64,000 nt of DNA from Flavipsychrobacter sp. (GTDB lineage Bacteria > Bacteroidota > Bacteroidia > Chitinophagales > Chitinophagaceae), in contig JAEUVY010000041.1 of assembly GCA_016786565.1 (NCBI GenBank), forward strand, positions 1 through 64,000, written 5' to 3'. The translations under genes were made by a program, and so were the position numbers. Below the pieces are notes generated by a model, which saw only the letters and a program-made list of their open reading frames with translations, did no database searches and was not told the origin of the DNA. Shown one piece after another: positions 50,632-60,188 of this stretch; within the stretch, counting starts at the first letter, position 1; each line of letters opens with the position of its first letter.

Positions 50632-52239
50632 TTATTTGCTGCCGGCAGGCTTTTTGGCCGGTGCAGGTTTGTCAGCGTCCTGTATCTGTTTCAGCAATGC
50701 ATCTTCTGGTGCAATAGCCGCCAGTTTGTCCATGTACACTTTCAGGTTTTCCTTGTCTTTCTTTTTGTAGTAGTAAAGCACCAGGTACTGATAAGCGATC
50801 TTCATGTCGTTCTTCTTCTCGTAGGTTGGGCCTACTTTCTCCAGCCACTTGGTGAAGTGTGGTGTAGCAAGACCTTCTGTAGCTTCAGAGTCTATAGCAG
50901 CGGCAGCGCGGCCATGCCAGTAGTAGGCTGAAGGCTGATCGGGATACTTCGCTTCGAACTCTTCGAAAGATTTCATTGCTTTATCCATGCTATTGCAGTA
51001 GTAGAACATATAACCCCTCCAGAAGTAGTCCAGCGGCTGTGTTGCCGGATTTGCTTTCACCAGCTTGTCATACCACTCTGCAGCATTACAGTATTCTTTC
51101 TTGCCCTTGAAGGCTTCTGCAACTTCGCGGTACACCTCAGATTTGTTTTTGGTAGTGTCGCCTTCTATACCCTTTGTGTAATAGGCACCGGCAGAGTCGA
51201 GCATGCCGAGTTTCAGGAACAGTTTACCATATTCCAGGTATGCACCCGGCAGTATTTTCTTAGGGTCCTGCATCATAAAGTACTTGCGCAGGTTGGTAAG
51301 TGCCGCCATAGAGTCGTTACAGTTCACCTGAGAGAAACCAAGGATACCCGTAAGCTCGGTGATACGTGCCTGATCGGTCTGTGAGCCTATCAGTTTTTCT
51401 GCAAGCTTGGCAGCATCGCAATAGCTCTGTGCCTGGTACATGGCGCGTACATACTCTATCTGGTCTTCGTTGGTGTTGTCAGAGTGTGCGAGGTATTCTT
51501 CAAGGTTCTGCAACGCCAGTTTGTACTTGCCTGAGCGAGAGTATGCGTTTGCAAGTGCCTTATAAGGAAGCGGGTTGGTATTGTCGGCATCTTTGGCGCG
51601 GGCATAGTTGTCGAGTGCGCTCTGGTAGTTGCGTGCTTCGTACCACAGGTCGCCAATGCGGGTGAAGGCAAGAGAGTTTGTCTTGTCTTTTTCAGTTACC
51701 ATTTCGTAGTTGGTCATGGCTTCACCACCACCACCCGGTGTTTTCCTCATCGCATCTGCAAGGCCTATGTGCACGTCGGCATTATCGCCGCCCGCGTTCT
51801 TCACCAGTACATCTTTGTACCAGGCAACTGCCTGTGCGTAGTCGCCACCTTCGCTGTAGGTGATGGCGTCTGCAGCGTATTTCTGCGGCAGAAAATCTTT
51901 TTTCTTGGCTTTTGCGGCAAGCGCTTTTGCTATGTTGTTACCTGTAGTAATGTCTTTTTTAGCGAATGCTACGCGGGCAGTACCTGATATGTTCGCGAGA
52001 TCTTCGGGGAAGCGGGCGAAAGCGGCAGCAGCCTGATCGAGGTTGCCGGTAGCAATGTGCAGGAGTCCGAGATAGTAGTTGGCCAGCGGGTCTTTTTCTG
52101 CAAGTGGGGTCAGGACCGCCTGTGCCGATTTGTACTTCTTGTAGTTGTACAGTTTGATACCATTTTTCACTGATGCATCCTGCGCACCGGCTGTAAGGCC
52201 GAAGGCAACGAATGCGAGCATCACCATTATTCTTTTCAT
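50632..52239 (-). CDS. Periplasmic TPR protein
   Basis: 535 residues. Signal peptide (MKRIMVMLAFVAFGLTAGAQ), then about a dozen helical TPR pairs, for example YKSAQAVLTPLAEKDPLANYYLG, FTRIGDLWYEARNYQSALDNY and ALANAYSRSGKYKLALQNLEEYL, and a Lys-Pro-Ala tail. It would act as a protein-binding scaffold. The PstS-like lipoprotein gene lies 50 bases upstream on the same strand; in other Bacteroidota this pair sits with ExbBD-TonB genes, so an energy-coupling link is possible. Confidence 0.9.
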   Translation of the reverse strand: MKRIMVMLAFVAFGLTAGAQDASVKNGIKLYNYKKYKSAQAVLTPLAEKDPLANYYLGLLHIATGNLDQAAAAFARFPEDLANISGTARVAFAKKDITTGNNIAKALAAKAKKKDFLPQKYAADAITYSEGGDYAQAVAWYKDVLVKNAGGDNADVHIGLADAMRKTPGGGGEAMTNYEMVTEKDKTNSLAFTRIGDLWYEARNYQSALDNYARAKDADNTNPLPYKALANAYSRSGKYKLALQNLEEYLAHSDNTNEDQIEYVRAMYQAQSYCDAAKLAEKLIGSQTDQARITELTGILGFSQVNCNDSMAALTNLRKYFMMQDPKKILPGAYLEYGKLFLKLGMLDSAGAYYTKGIEGDTTKNKSEVYREVAEAFKGKKEYCNAAEWYDKLVKANPATQPLDYFWRGYMFYYCNSMDKAMKSFEEFEAKYPDQPSAYYWHGRAAAAIDSEATEGLATPHFTKWLEKVGPTYEKKNDMKIAYQYLVLYYYKKKDKENLKVYMDKLAAIAPEDALLKQIQDADKPAPAKKPAGSK

Positions 52240-52289
52240 GTTCTGCGTGGCACCTATTGTGCCGTTTTGTTTATTGGATTAAGAATGAT

Positions 52290-53213
52290 CTACTGATTTA
52301 TCTGTGCTTCCCTGATGACCATCTCTGATCGCACCGGGAACATGTGCGCGTGGAAGAAAACTAATTGTCCACGCTGGTTACTTAAGAAATTTGCAAAACC
52401 CGTGCCAAGCCCGTGGTAGCTTTCGCTGTTGATGTAGTAGAGATGGCGGGTCAAAGGGTAGCTTCTAAGCGCAATATAGGCCTGATATGGCTGCAGGAAC
52501 TCGCCCGTAGCGTCGTTTTTGATGGCCGCAACTTTAACACTTTTTATGAAAGCGCCGGTGTTATTAGGGTCCGATGAGTCGCTGACGTAGCCCAGACCTA
52601 CAAAACCAATGGCATTGGGGTTCTTCATCACATAGTCCACCACTTCTGCATTGCCCTTTGCCGCAAAAACATTACTACCCAGTTTCTCGCCCTTCAGTAC
52701 CGAATCGTTGATGAACCGTACCGTGCTCGATGCCTGATTGTCGAATACTACGGTGTACTTCTTGTTGTACTGACCGGTAAGTATCCCTTTCAGCATGTTC
52801 ATGTCCAGCAGCGAGTCCGGCGATTCGTTGTTCAGAATTACGGCTACCGCGTCGCGGGCCACAGCCAACGAAAACGGGAATATCTGACGCGATTTGCAGG
52901 CGTCCTTTTCCTGTTGGTTCAGGTCGCGGGTCACGAGGATGAGTCGCGCCTTCTTGTCGAAATAATCTTTGAAACACTCGGCCTCCGGCTTGTAGTGTAT
53001 ATGCACTTTGGCATCGGGGAAGCTGCTGTCGAAGATGGTACTGATCTGTTCCATCACCGGGCGGTAGGTCTCATCTACCGAAATGTCTATCTCACCCTTG
53101 CCCAGCGAATCGGGGTGTGCCGGACGATCGTCGCACGAAGCGAAGAAAAAAACCGACAAACATATAAATAAAAACCTGCTACTGATCCGCATAAGGAACG
53201 CAATTTTACTCAA
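52290..53213 (-). CDS. PstS-like substrate-binding lipoprotein
   Basis: 307 residues. Signal peptide with lipobox FASC. Periplasmic binding fold of the PBP-like type: EIDISVDETYRPVMEQISTIF at the start, ARLILVTRDLNQQE, FSLAVARDAVAVILNNESPDSLL, NQASSTVRFINDSVL, NPNAIGFVGLGYVSD and LTRHLYYI. This resembles phosphate-binding proteins, but no pst transport genes are adjacent. ATG 53213 or 53192 could be the start. Confidence 0.88.
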   Translation of the reverse strand: MSKIAFLMRISSRFLFICLSVFFFASCDDRPAHPDSLGKGEIDISVDETYRPVMEQISTIFDSSFPDAKVHIHYKPEAECFKDYFDKKARLILVTRDLNQQEKDACKSRQIFPFSLAVARDAVAVILNNESPDSLLDMNMLKGILTGQYNKKYTVVFDNQASSTVRFINDSVLKGEKLGSNVFAAKGNAEVVDYVMKNPNAIGFVGLGYVSDSSDPNNTGAFIKSVKVAAIKNDATGEFLQPYQAYIALRSYPLTRHLYYINSESYHGLGTGFANFLSNQRGQLVFFHAHMFPVRSEMVIREAQINQ

Positions 53214-53315
53214 TAATTTATAGATACAGAGGTGTTATATCTACTCTAACAATAATTTAACACCCGTTTTAGTGCCTGTTTTATATCGACTATATAAGAC
53301 ACAAATAAATGATAA

Positions 53316-53576
53316 TCAACGTTTTGTGGTTCTGTTTTTTGTCCTGCGCAATGCCCCGATAGCGGTGATGCCGCGGTAGATGCGGAAGGCACCGTAAAGC
53401 ACCATTGCCGCCCCCAGCACCCATGCCGAGGTGGCGCTCAGTTCAAGTGCGCCGAACTGACGCAGGCTCACTAGTATCACGCCAAGGATTATGTAGATAG
53501 CACCCATGGCAATATCCAGACTGGTGCGGAAGGAGCTGTACGTGGCACTTTGTTCTATTCTTTCGTCGAGGTTCAT
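53316..53576 (-). CDS. Small two-helix membrane protein
   Basis: 86 residues. Two membrane helices (MGAIYIILGVILVSL and SAWVLGAAMVLYGAF) and a strongly basic C-terminus (RRTKNRTTKR). No known domain is recognised. It is separated by 102 bases from the PstS-like gene downstream. Confidence 0.7.
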   Translation of the reverse strand: MNLDERIEQSATYSSFRTSLDIAMGAIYIILGVILVSLRQFGALELSATSAWVLGAAMVLYGAFRIYRGITAIGALRRTKNRTTKR

Positions 53577-53709
53577 TACTATGAGTTTGAGTGCAAAATT
53601 AGTTTGTCTGCACTATAAGAACCCGGGAACTGAAAATTCCACAAGCACAAACACTGCCATTATCGATAAAATAATACTCGTATTAGTTTTTATTACAAGG
53701 TTGTTGTGT

Positions 53710-53717
53710 TATTTTTG
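53710..53717 (+). promoter_or_regulatory. -7 box before the secreted protein gene at 53748
   Basis: TATTTTTG. It rules out the in-frame ATG at 53706 as the start. Confidence 0.45.
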
Positions 53718-53747
53718 TCCTTTCTTATAGATAAATATGCCTATACA

Positions 53748-54368
53748 TTGAAAAGATCACTACTTGTCGTTGTTGTTTTCTTCGTCTTCGCCATAAAATG
53801 TGACGCTCAAATGAATCCTTGGGTTCGTGAATGGGCATACAGCAGACCCTATTCAGTGGCACTAACGCTGACTAACCCGGCAAACGCAATGTCTCGTATC
53901 GGGGTTGGAATCGAATATCGCCGCCACAATTATAGCTACATGAGCACCTACAACCTTTATACCGGTGTGTATGAGGGCAAGATGCAAGACTTCAACTGGA
54001 CTTTTTATCTGGGCAAGATCTGGAGGCACCGCGTTCGTAGAGATTGGTACCATCAAGACTTCATCTACACAAAGTTGTTCAGTGGCGATGCCGAATATAT
54101 TGCCAACAAGTTTCAAGCTATCGGCTTACCCACCCCAAGTGAGCGGATAGTTTACGACTACATCGGGGCCGGAGTTGGCTACGGTCGCAGGTATATGTGG
54201 AGAGCCTTTTTTATTTCGGTCCGTGCGGGATTACGAGGCACCTATGTTGGTGCTGATGGCAAATACGATGGAATTGCGGAAGAAGACAAAGTATACTACC
54301 GACTGTTTTACATAACCGGTCCGGGTTCAATAATAGAATGTACTGCCAACTTCGGTATCCAGCTCTGA
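53748..54368 (+). CDS. Secreted or outer-membrane protein of unknown function, TTG start
   Basis: 206 residues from TTG 53748, giving a clean signal peptide: (M)KRSLLVVVVFFVFAIKCDAQ. The mature part has many aromatic residues and alternating strands (ALTLTNPANAMSRIGVGIEYRRHNY, IGAGVGYGRRYMWRAFFISVRAGLRGTYVG), as in a small beta-barrel. The in-frame ATG at 53706 lies upstream of a -7 box and no other in-frame ATG precedes the signal peptide. TTG starts are uncommon in this phylum. It is AT-richer than neighbours. Confidence 0.72.
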   Translation: MKRSLLVVVVFFVFAIKCDAQMNPWVREWAYSRPYSVALTLTNPANAMSRIGVGIEYRRHNYSYMSTYNLYTGVYEGKMQDFNWTFYLGKIWRHRVRRDWYHQDFIYTKLFSGDAEYIANKFQAIGLPTPSERIVYDYIGAGVGYGRRYMWRAFFISVRAGLRGTYVGADGKYDGIAEEDKVYYRLFYITGPGSIIECTANFGIQL

Positions 54369-54372
54369 TGAG

Positions 54373-54876
54373 CTATACACTGGCGTTGGCTGCCGCCCGC
54401 AGGTAGTTGACATACCACATAACGCAACTAAGCATCAGCGGGTCTTTAGCTTCCGCATAGTTATCATCGGTCTCAATTTCCAGTTCCAGCGTTCTGAAAG
54501 CCCACTTATTGGGTTGTGTCACTTTTATTATTTCCATACCCGCCTCGGTAAACAGCCCCACATGTGTGCGCAAGAACCCCACCCTGCGAATGGTATAGTT
54601 GGGGCGGTCGGTCAGCTGCAAATGAAAGGTGTTCATACCCTTGAACTTCATCATACCCACAACAGTGTCGCTGTCCAGTATCTCTATCCTGCGGCTCAGC
54701 CATTGTGCAGGTTGCGTGTGCCACATATGGTTGCCCGCGCTGATCTCGGCTGAACGGTATTTGAACCGCGACGGATAAACTACAGTAGCAATAGTGTTCT
54801 TGTTGGCGTCGAGTATTTCGTAGCTGCGGTTGACGGAGCCTTTGGCAGAAAGGTGCATATAGTGTGTTATTTTCAT
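54373..54876 (-). CDS. Unknown soluble protein
   Basis: 167 residues, no signal peptide or membrane helix. Strand-rich with repeated patterns such as NRSYEILDANKNTIATVVYPSRF and IEILDSDTVVGMMKFKGM, loosely like the tubby/LURP-one fold; this is a guess. It ends 4 bases from the convergent gene at 53748. The start codon directly follows a TATCTTTA box. Confidence 0.7.
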   Translation of the reverse strand: MKITHYMHLSAKGSVNRSYEILDANKNTIATVVYPSRFKYRSAEISAGNHMWHTQPAQWLSRRIEILDSDTVVGMMKFKGMNTFHLQLTDRPNYTIRRVGFLRTHVGLFTEAGMEIIKVTQPNKWAFRTLELEIETDDNYAEAKDPLMLSCVMWYVNYLRAAANASV

Positions 54877-54877
54877 T

Positions 54878-54885
54878 TAAAGATA
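54878..54885 (-). promoter_or_regulatory. -7-like box touching the start of the 54373 gene
   Basis: TATCTTTA on the minus strand, one base before the ATG at 54876; one mismatch with TAnnTTTG. Confidence 0.35.
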
Positions 54886-54938
54886 TGGAACATATCCCGT
54901 ATCGCGAAAATGGCCTGTTATCCTTTCCCGTTTTCTAT

Positions 54939-54946
54939 TAGTTTTG
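54939..54946 (+). promoter_or_regulatory. -7 box of alaS
   Basis: TAGTTTTG, 30 bases before the ATG. Confidence 0.5.
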
Positions 54947-54976
54947 CAGCCTATATAATTACAGACACAATACCAG

Positions 54977-57601
54977 ATGCTTACAGCTAACGAGATACGC
55001 CGGCAATTTTTGGATTTTTTCCGCAAGAAAGGGCATGAAATAGTGCCTTCAGCTCCCATTGTAGTAAAGAACGACCCCACCCTGCTTTTTACCAACGCGG
55101 GCATGAACCAGTTCAAAGACTATTTTCTGGGCAACGGACAGCCTACCTGCAATCGTATAGCCGATACGCAGAAGTGCCTGCGCGTGAGCGGTAAACACAA
55201 CGACCTGGAGGAAGTGGGCGTAGATACCTACCACCACACCATGTTTGAGATGCTGGGCAACTGGAGTTTTGGCGACTATTTTAAAGAAGAGGCCATTGCC
55301 TGGAGCTGGGAATTGCTCACAGAGGTATATGGCATACCAAAGGATAAACTCTACGTAACTGTTTTTGGCGGCGACCCTGCCGAAAACCTGCCAATGGATC
55401 AGGAAGCATATGATTTCTGGAAGCAGCACATAGCCGAAGACCGCATACTGCTCGGCAACAAAAAAGACAACTTCTGGGAAATGGGCGATATGGGTCCTTG
55501 CGGCCCTTGCTCGGAGATACATGTGGACTGCCGCACCGAAGAAGAGAAGAAGGCAAAGTCCGGCCGCGAGCTGGTGAATGCCGATCATCCGCAGGTGATA
55601 GAGATATGGAACAACGTGTTCATGCAGTTTAATCGTTTGAAAGATGGTTCTCTGGAACCACTGCCGGCCAAACACGTAGACACGGGCATGGGTCTGGAAC
55701 GACTGGTGCGTGTGTTGCAGGGCCGTCAGAGCAACTATGATACCGATCTGTTCACCGGCACCATCAGTGCCATTGAGCAGATAACCGGCAAGAAATATGG
55801 CTATACCGACAGTCGCCCCGATATTGCCTTCCGTGTATTGTCAGACCATATCCGCGCCATAGGCTTCACCATTGCCGATGGTCAGTTGCCATCTAATACA
55901 GGTGCCGGTTATGTGATACGCCGCATCCTTCGCCGTGCCGTTCGTTACTATTATTCTTACCTCGATTATAAGCAGCCGTTGCTGCATCAGTTGATGCCGG
56001 TATTGGCAAAACAGTTTGAGGATGTATTCCCCGAACTGCAGAAGCAGATAGACCTGGTATGCCGTGTGGTGAAGGAAGAAGAAGACGCTTTCCTGCGCAC
56101 ACTGGATAAGGGACTGAAGAAGATAGATGACATCATTAGCGAGACCAGAAGCCGCAACACACAGACCATTGACGGTAAGGCCGCATTTGAGTTGTATGAT
56201 ACTTATGGCTTCCCCATCGACCTCACAAGGCTGATAGGCAGCGAGCAGGGCCTGCACGTAGACGAGGCGGCATTCACTGCCGAGATGCAGCAACAGAAGG
56301 CACGCAGCCGTGCGGCTACTGCGCTCGATACCGATGATTGGGTGATACTGAAAGAAGGTGGTACCGACTTTGTAGGGTATGAGACCCTTGAGGCGGACGC
56401 GTCAATAATGAAATATCGCCGCGTTAGCGCCAAAGGAAAAGAACTCTTCCAGTTGGTGCTGAGCGCCACACCATTCTATGCCGAAAGCGGTGGTCAGGTA
56501 GGTGATACCGGTGCGCTGGTATTCCCTAACGAGACTGTAGCGATAGTGGATACCAAGAAAGAAGATGGTATGATCATTCACTTTACGCAGACGCTGCCCG
56601 AGAACGTATCGGCACCGGCTATCGCAAAGGTGAATGCTGACAAGCGTGCCGCTACAACGGTGCACCATAGTGCCACGCACCTGCTGCATGCGGCATTGCG
56701 TCAGGTACTGGGTACACACGTGGCGCAGAAAGGCTCTCTGGTAAATGAAGAAAACCTCAGGTTCGACTTCTCTCATTTCGCCAAGGTGAGCGATGAGGAG
56801 ATCAAACAGATAGAGACCATTGTGAACCGCAAGATCCGCGAGAATGTTCCGGTGGTGATAAAGACCATGAGCAAGGACGACGCTGTGGCCATGGGCGCTA
56901 TGGCGCTGTTTGGCGAGAAGTATGGCAACGTAGTTCGCGTGGTCATCATGGATGCCGCATATTCTATAGAATTGTGTGGTGGTACGCACGTGGGTTATAC
57001 CGGCCAGCTGGGCTACTTCAAGATAACAAGCGAAGCTGCGGTGGCTGCCGGTGTGCGCAGGGTAGAGGCCGTAAGCGGAAAAGCTGCTGAAGATTTCATC
57101 AACGAGAAACTGGAGCTTATTGATAACATATCAGCACAGTTGAAGAATGCGAAGGACCCTGTAAAGGCTATTGAGAAACTGCAGGAAGAGCGCAGCCAGC
57201 TGGAGAAACATGTAGAGAGTCTGGAGGCCCGTCAACTGGTGGGTGTGCGTAACGAACTGCTTACCAAGGACGAGATCGTCAACCAGATCTCCTTCATTGG
57301 TCAGATGGTGACGGTGAGCACTGCCGACGCGCTGAAAAAATTGTGTACAGATCTTAAATCGCACCTCAACGACCATGTTATCGTTCTGTGTGCCAATATA
57401 GATGGCAAAGCATTTGTGGCCGTGGGTGTGGATGACAAAGTGAACGCTGCACGCGGACTCGACGCTGGCAAGATCATCAAAGAACATGTGGCGCCGTTGA
57501 TCAAGGGCGGTGGTGGCGGTCAGAAATCACTGGCCACTGCAGGTGGACAGGACGTAGCAGGCCTGACCGCAGTGATAGAAAAAGTAAGGGGACTGTTGTA
57601 A
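54977..57601 (+). CDS. alaS: Alanyl-tRNA synthetase
   Basis: 874 residues, full length. Order: class II catalytic domain (EIRRQFLDFFRKKGHEIVPS, NAGMNQFKDYFLG, HHTMFEMLGNWSFGDYFKEEAI, HVDTGMGLERL), tRNA-recognition helices, editing domain with zinc motif (HHSATHLLHAALRQVLGTHV and CGGTHVGYTGQLG), a coiled coil (~700-750) and the glycine-rich C-Ala domain (KGGGGGQKSLATAGG). It attaches alanine to tRNA-Ala and clears mischarged Ser and Gly. Confidence 0.98.
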   Translation: MLTANEIRRQFLDFFRKKGHEIVPSAPIVVKNDPTLLFTNAGMNQFKDYFLGNGQPTCNRIADTQKCLRVSGKHNDLEEVGVDTYHHTMFEMLGNWSFGDYFKEEAIAWSWELLTEVYGIPKDKLYVTVFGGDPAENLPMDQEAYDFWKQHIAEDRILLGNKKDNFWEMGDMGPCGPCSEIHVDCRTEEEKKAKSGRELVNADHPQVIEIWNNVFMQFNRLKDGSLEPLPAKHVDTGMGLERLVRVLQGRQSNYDTDLFTGTISAIEQITGKKYGYTDSRPDIAFRVLSDHIRAIGFTIADGQLPSNTGAGYVIRRILRRAVRYYYSYLDYKQPLLHQLMPVLAKQFEDVFPELQKQIDLVCRVVKEEEDAFLRTLDKGLKKIDDIISETRSRNTQTIDGKAAFELYDTYGFPIDLTRLIGSEQGLHVDEAAFTAEMQQQKARSRAATALDTDDWVILKEGGTDFVGYETLEADASIMKYRRVSAKGKELFQLVLSATPFYAESGGQVGDTGALVFPNETVAIVDTKKEDGMIIHFTQTLPENVSAPAIAKVNADKRAATTVHHSATHLLHAALRQVLGTHVAQKGSLVNEENLRFDFSHFAKVSDEEIKQIETIVNRKIRENVPVVIKTMSKDDAVAMGAMALFGEKYGNVVRVVIMDAAYSIELCGGTHVGYTGQLGYFKITSEAAVAAGVRRVEAVSGKAAEDFINEKLELIDNISAQLKNAKDPVKAIEKLQEERSQLEKHVESLEARQLVGVRNELLTKDEIVNQISFIGQMVTVSTADALKKLCTDLKSHLNDHVIVLCANIDGKAFVAVGVDDKVNAARGLDAGKIIKEHVAPLIKGGGGGQKSLATAGGQDVAGLTAVIEKVRGLL

Positions 57602-57623
57602 ACTAAAACGTCTCTCAAATAGC

Positions 57624-57661
57624 ACAGGCTATTGCAGGGTTTGGTCCTTGCAATAGCCTGT
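57624..57661 (+). terminator. Terminator between alaS and queA
   Basis: 13-bp perfect stem (57624-57636 with 57649-57661), 12-base loop, then AGTTTTTT. Confidence 0.9.
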
Positions 57662-57673
57662 AGTTTTTTAGGA

Positions 57674-58900
57674 TCATCGCTTCCACAAGAGGCTGCCGTC
57701 TCCATAGCTCAGGAAACGATAGTCGTTGTTCAGCGCATGGTCATATACTCTGCGCCAGTCGTTGCCAATGATGGCAGCTACCAGCAGCAGCAGTGTAGAT
57801 TGTGGTTGGTGGAAATTCGTAACAATGCCGTTGGCAACGCGCAGGTCATAACCCGGCGCTATCATAATGCGGGTGCGTGTTATCAGTCGTTCCATATCGT
57901 GCTGCTGCATATACTGCAGCAGGGCAGTGAGCGCTTGTGCCGTGGTGTGCTTCGGCTGATCGGTATAGGCATCCCACTGATCAATGGATATATCCTGCAG
58001 GTTCAGTTGTTCGTTGTTCAGTATTTTGTTGCCCAGCCAGTAGAGTGTTTCTATGGTGCGCAAAGAAGTAGTGCCTACGGCAACAATGTTGCCTTCCAAG
58101 GCAGAGATAAGTTTTTGTATGGCACCGGTGGTCACCTCTATCCATTCGGCATGCATGTTATGGTCCTGCATGGTCTCGGCTTTCACCGGTATAAAAGTAC
58201 CTGCGCCCACATGCAGGGTCACAAAGGCCGATCCTATTCCTTTCGCCGAAAGCTCGTCCATGACACGGGGCGTAAAGTGCAGTCCCGCTGTGGGGGCAGC
58301 CACACTTCCCTCGTCTTTTGCAAATATTGTCTGGTAGGTGGTTTCATCGCCCTGCTCGGCATTGCGGCGCAGGTAGGGCGGCAACGGCACCTTGCCCATA
58401 TAATGCAGCACCTCCGCAAACGTCAGCGACTCGTCGGTCCACTTCAGCCGCAGCAGGTAGCTGTTGGCTCTTTTCTCTTCTATGTGTGCAGTAAGGGTGA
58501 ACGCGGGCTCTGCGCACTCCATTTGCGGCACGGTGTCTTTCTTCCACTTGGATGCGCCACCCACCAGGCATTCCCACAGCACTTCGCCACGGGTATGCAT
58601 AGCCGTTTGTATGTCGCCATATTGTTCGGGCGGTGCCAGGCAAAAGACCTCTATGGTGCTGCCTGTCTCTTTCTGAAACAACAGCCGTGCATGCACCACC
58701 CTTGCCTGATTGAACACCATAGTGGTGTTGGCCGGTATATGGGTCGCCAAATTGCGGTAGGTATCTTCCGATATCTGTCCGTCACGATACACCAGCAGGC
58801 GCGATGCGTCGCGTTCGGCCAGGGGATAGCGGGCTATCCTTTCATCGGGCAGGTCGTAGGTAAAATCTTCTATGCGCAGTTCTCCGGGGTGCATACTCAT
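57674..58900 (-). CDS. queA: tRNA ribosyltransferase-isomerase QueA
   Basis: 408 residues. It transfers ribose from S-adenosylmethionine to preQ1 in tRNA, giving epoxyqueuosine. Seen: DFTYDLPDERIARYP, RDASRLLV, TMVFNQARVVHARL, GKVPLPPYL, GSVAAPTAGLHFT, LHVGAGTFIPV, MHAEW, VGTTSLRTIE and TNFHQPQSTLL. Met3 (58894) is another possible start. It is convergent with alaS. Confidence 0.96.
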   Translation of the reverse strand: MSMHPGELRIEDFTYDLPDERIARYPLAERDASRLLVYRDGQISEDTYRNLATHIPANTTMVFNQARVVHARLLFQKETGSTIEVFCLAPPEQYGDIQTAMHTRGEVLWECLVGGASKWKKDTVPQMECAEPAFTLTAHIEEKRANSYLLRLKWTDESLTFAEVLHYMGKVPLPPYLRRNAEQGDETTYQTIFAKDEGSVAAPTAGLHFTPRVMDELSAKGIGSAFVTLHVGAGTFIPVKAETMQDHNMHAEWIEVTTGAIQKLISALEGNIVAVGTTSLRTIETLYWLGNKILNNEQLNLQDISIDQWDAYTDQPKHTTAQALTALLQYMQQHDMERLITRTRIMIAPGYDLRVANGIVTNFHQPQSTLLLLVAAIIGNDWRRVYDHALNNDYRFLSYGDGSLLWKR

Positions 58901-58934
58901 TGATTCAGGTGGGCGAAATTACGTATTCGCGGCA

Positions 58935-60086
58935 TTACAGACCTATCCCTATGCCCATCTCGCCCATTTCGGCCACATTCAGGTGCGCTTTCAGCGCTGT
59001 GTACAGGCACAGTTCTTTCAGCGGGCCTTTCTCGCGCAGCACACAGTAGTAGTTGAGGCTCACTTTTTCGTAAATGTCTTCCTTTTGCAGGTAGCCCTTC
59101 GCCAGATAGGCTCCTGCCTGCACCGCTATGCCCACTCTGCCCATAAGAAACTCGTTGCCCGCCACAACAGCGCTTTTGTAGCTATGCTGCCGTTCCCGGC
59201 CTGCTTCCAGACCATTGTTGCGCAGGTGTGCGGCCAGGTTGGTGTGGTAGGAGTAGTCTATACCTGCAAAGGCTTTGTTCATGCTGCGCCATCTGCGGCT
59301 CATGGTTGCAGTGCCTATATACACCGGGTACAGAGGCCCGCCCGCAGTATTGGACGACACCAGCGACATGCTGCCCCTGAGTTGCAGCAGCCAGCGGTTG
59401 CTCATTTTGGGTAGTTCCTGCACCATCAGCGCAGGTCTTGCCGTTACCGGGAAGTAGCTGACCCCAAACGAACCGCCTGCCACATTCACGCCCAGGTTCG
59501 GTTTGCGCACCGATCCGTTGGAGATATGGGTCACAAACCCGCCGGCATGCAGCAGCCAGTGTTTGTTGATGTGCCAGGTAGCCGCGGTGTTGATCATGAT
59601 AAGGTCATTCATGTGCGCACCTATCGCCACATTTACCGTATTCACAGGATCGGTGCGGTTGAAACGGCGGCTCACATAACCAATACCGTTGCCCAGTCGC
59701 AGCGTCCATTCAAGGTTGCGCCCCGTCACCAGCGGGAAAGTGATATTGGGGTAAATGCCCGCCATATTGCCATAAACAGCGTCGTTGCCGTAGTGCAATG
59801 CCACCACACCCAGGCCAATGCGCGGATAGTGCCTGCGTTGCTGCCATGCGGCTCTGCCATCGGTATGCCACACGAGGTTCACATCCATCCCTGTGGTGAA
59901 TGCCGGAATAGGTAGCGTGAACTTCGCTTCATGTTTGAACACCTTGCCGCCAAGGGCGCGGGCATCTATCCCGAAGCCGGGTGCCGTCTGCGCATGCAGC
60001 AATGAGGCCGGAAAGGCAGCACACAGCAGTACCAGCGCACACAGTGTGTGCTGGTAGTATCGGTGCCGGTGTGTGCCTTTGTTCAT
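58935..60086 (-). CDS. PagL-like acyloxyacyl hydrolase (lipid A deacylase family)
   Basis: 383 residues from ATG 60086, which gives a signal peptide (ALVLLCAAFPASLLHAQ). The beta-barrel shows the PagL active-site pattern THISNGSVRKPNLGVN near 200 (His, Ser, Asn) between strands with aromatic ends. PagL removes an acyl chain from lipid A in the outer membrane. At about 365 mature residues it is much longer than classic PagL (about 150-170), with extra strands on both sides. It ends 34 bases before queA. Confidence 0.82.
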   Translation of the reverse strand: MNKGTHRHRYYQHTLCALVLLCAAFPASLLHAQTAPGFGIDARALGGKVFKHEAKFTLPIPAFTTGMDVNLVWHTDGRAAWQQRRHYPRIGLGVVALHYGNDAVYGNMAGIYPNITFPLVTGRNLEWTLRLGNGIGYVSRRFNRTDPVNTVNVAIGAHMNDLIMINTAATWHINKHWLLHAGGFVTHISNGSVRKPNLGVNVAGGSFGVSYFPVTARPALMVQELPKMSNRWLLQLRGSMSLVSSNTAGGPLYPVYIGTATMSRRWRSMNKAFAGIDYSYHTNLAAHLRNNGLEAGRERQHSYKSAVVAGNEFLMGRVGIAVQAGAYLAKGYLQKEDIYEKVSLNYYCVLREKGPLKELCLYTALKAHLNVAEMGEMGIGIGL

Positions 60087-60188
60087 GCTGTTGCAAAGTA
60101 ACACAGAATTCGGCCGCCGTGTACACCCGCACAGGCTGTACCGCCTTGTCCCTAATAATCTGTAATTTCGTTGCCGCAAATCTTATTT

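Noticed and set aside
57632..58903. 423-residue open frame opposite queA
   Set aside because: Antisense shadow; it also starts before the alaS terminator.
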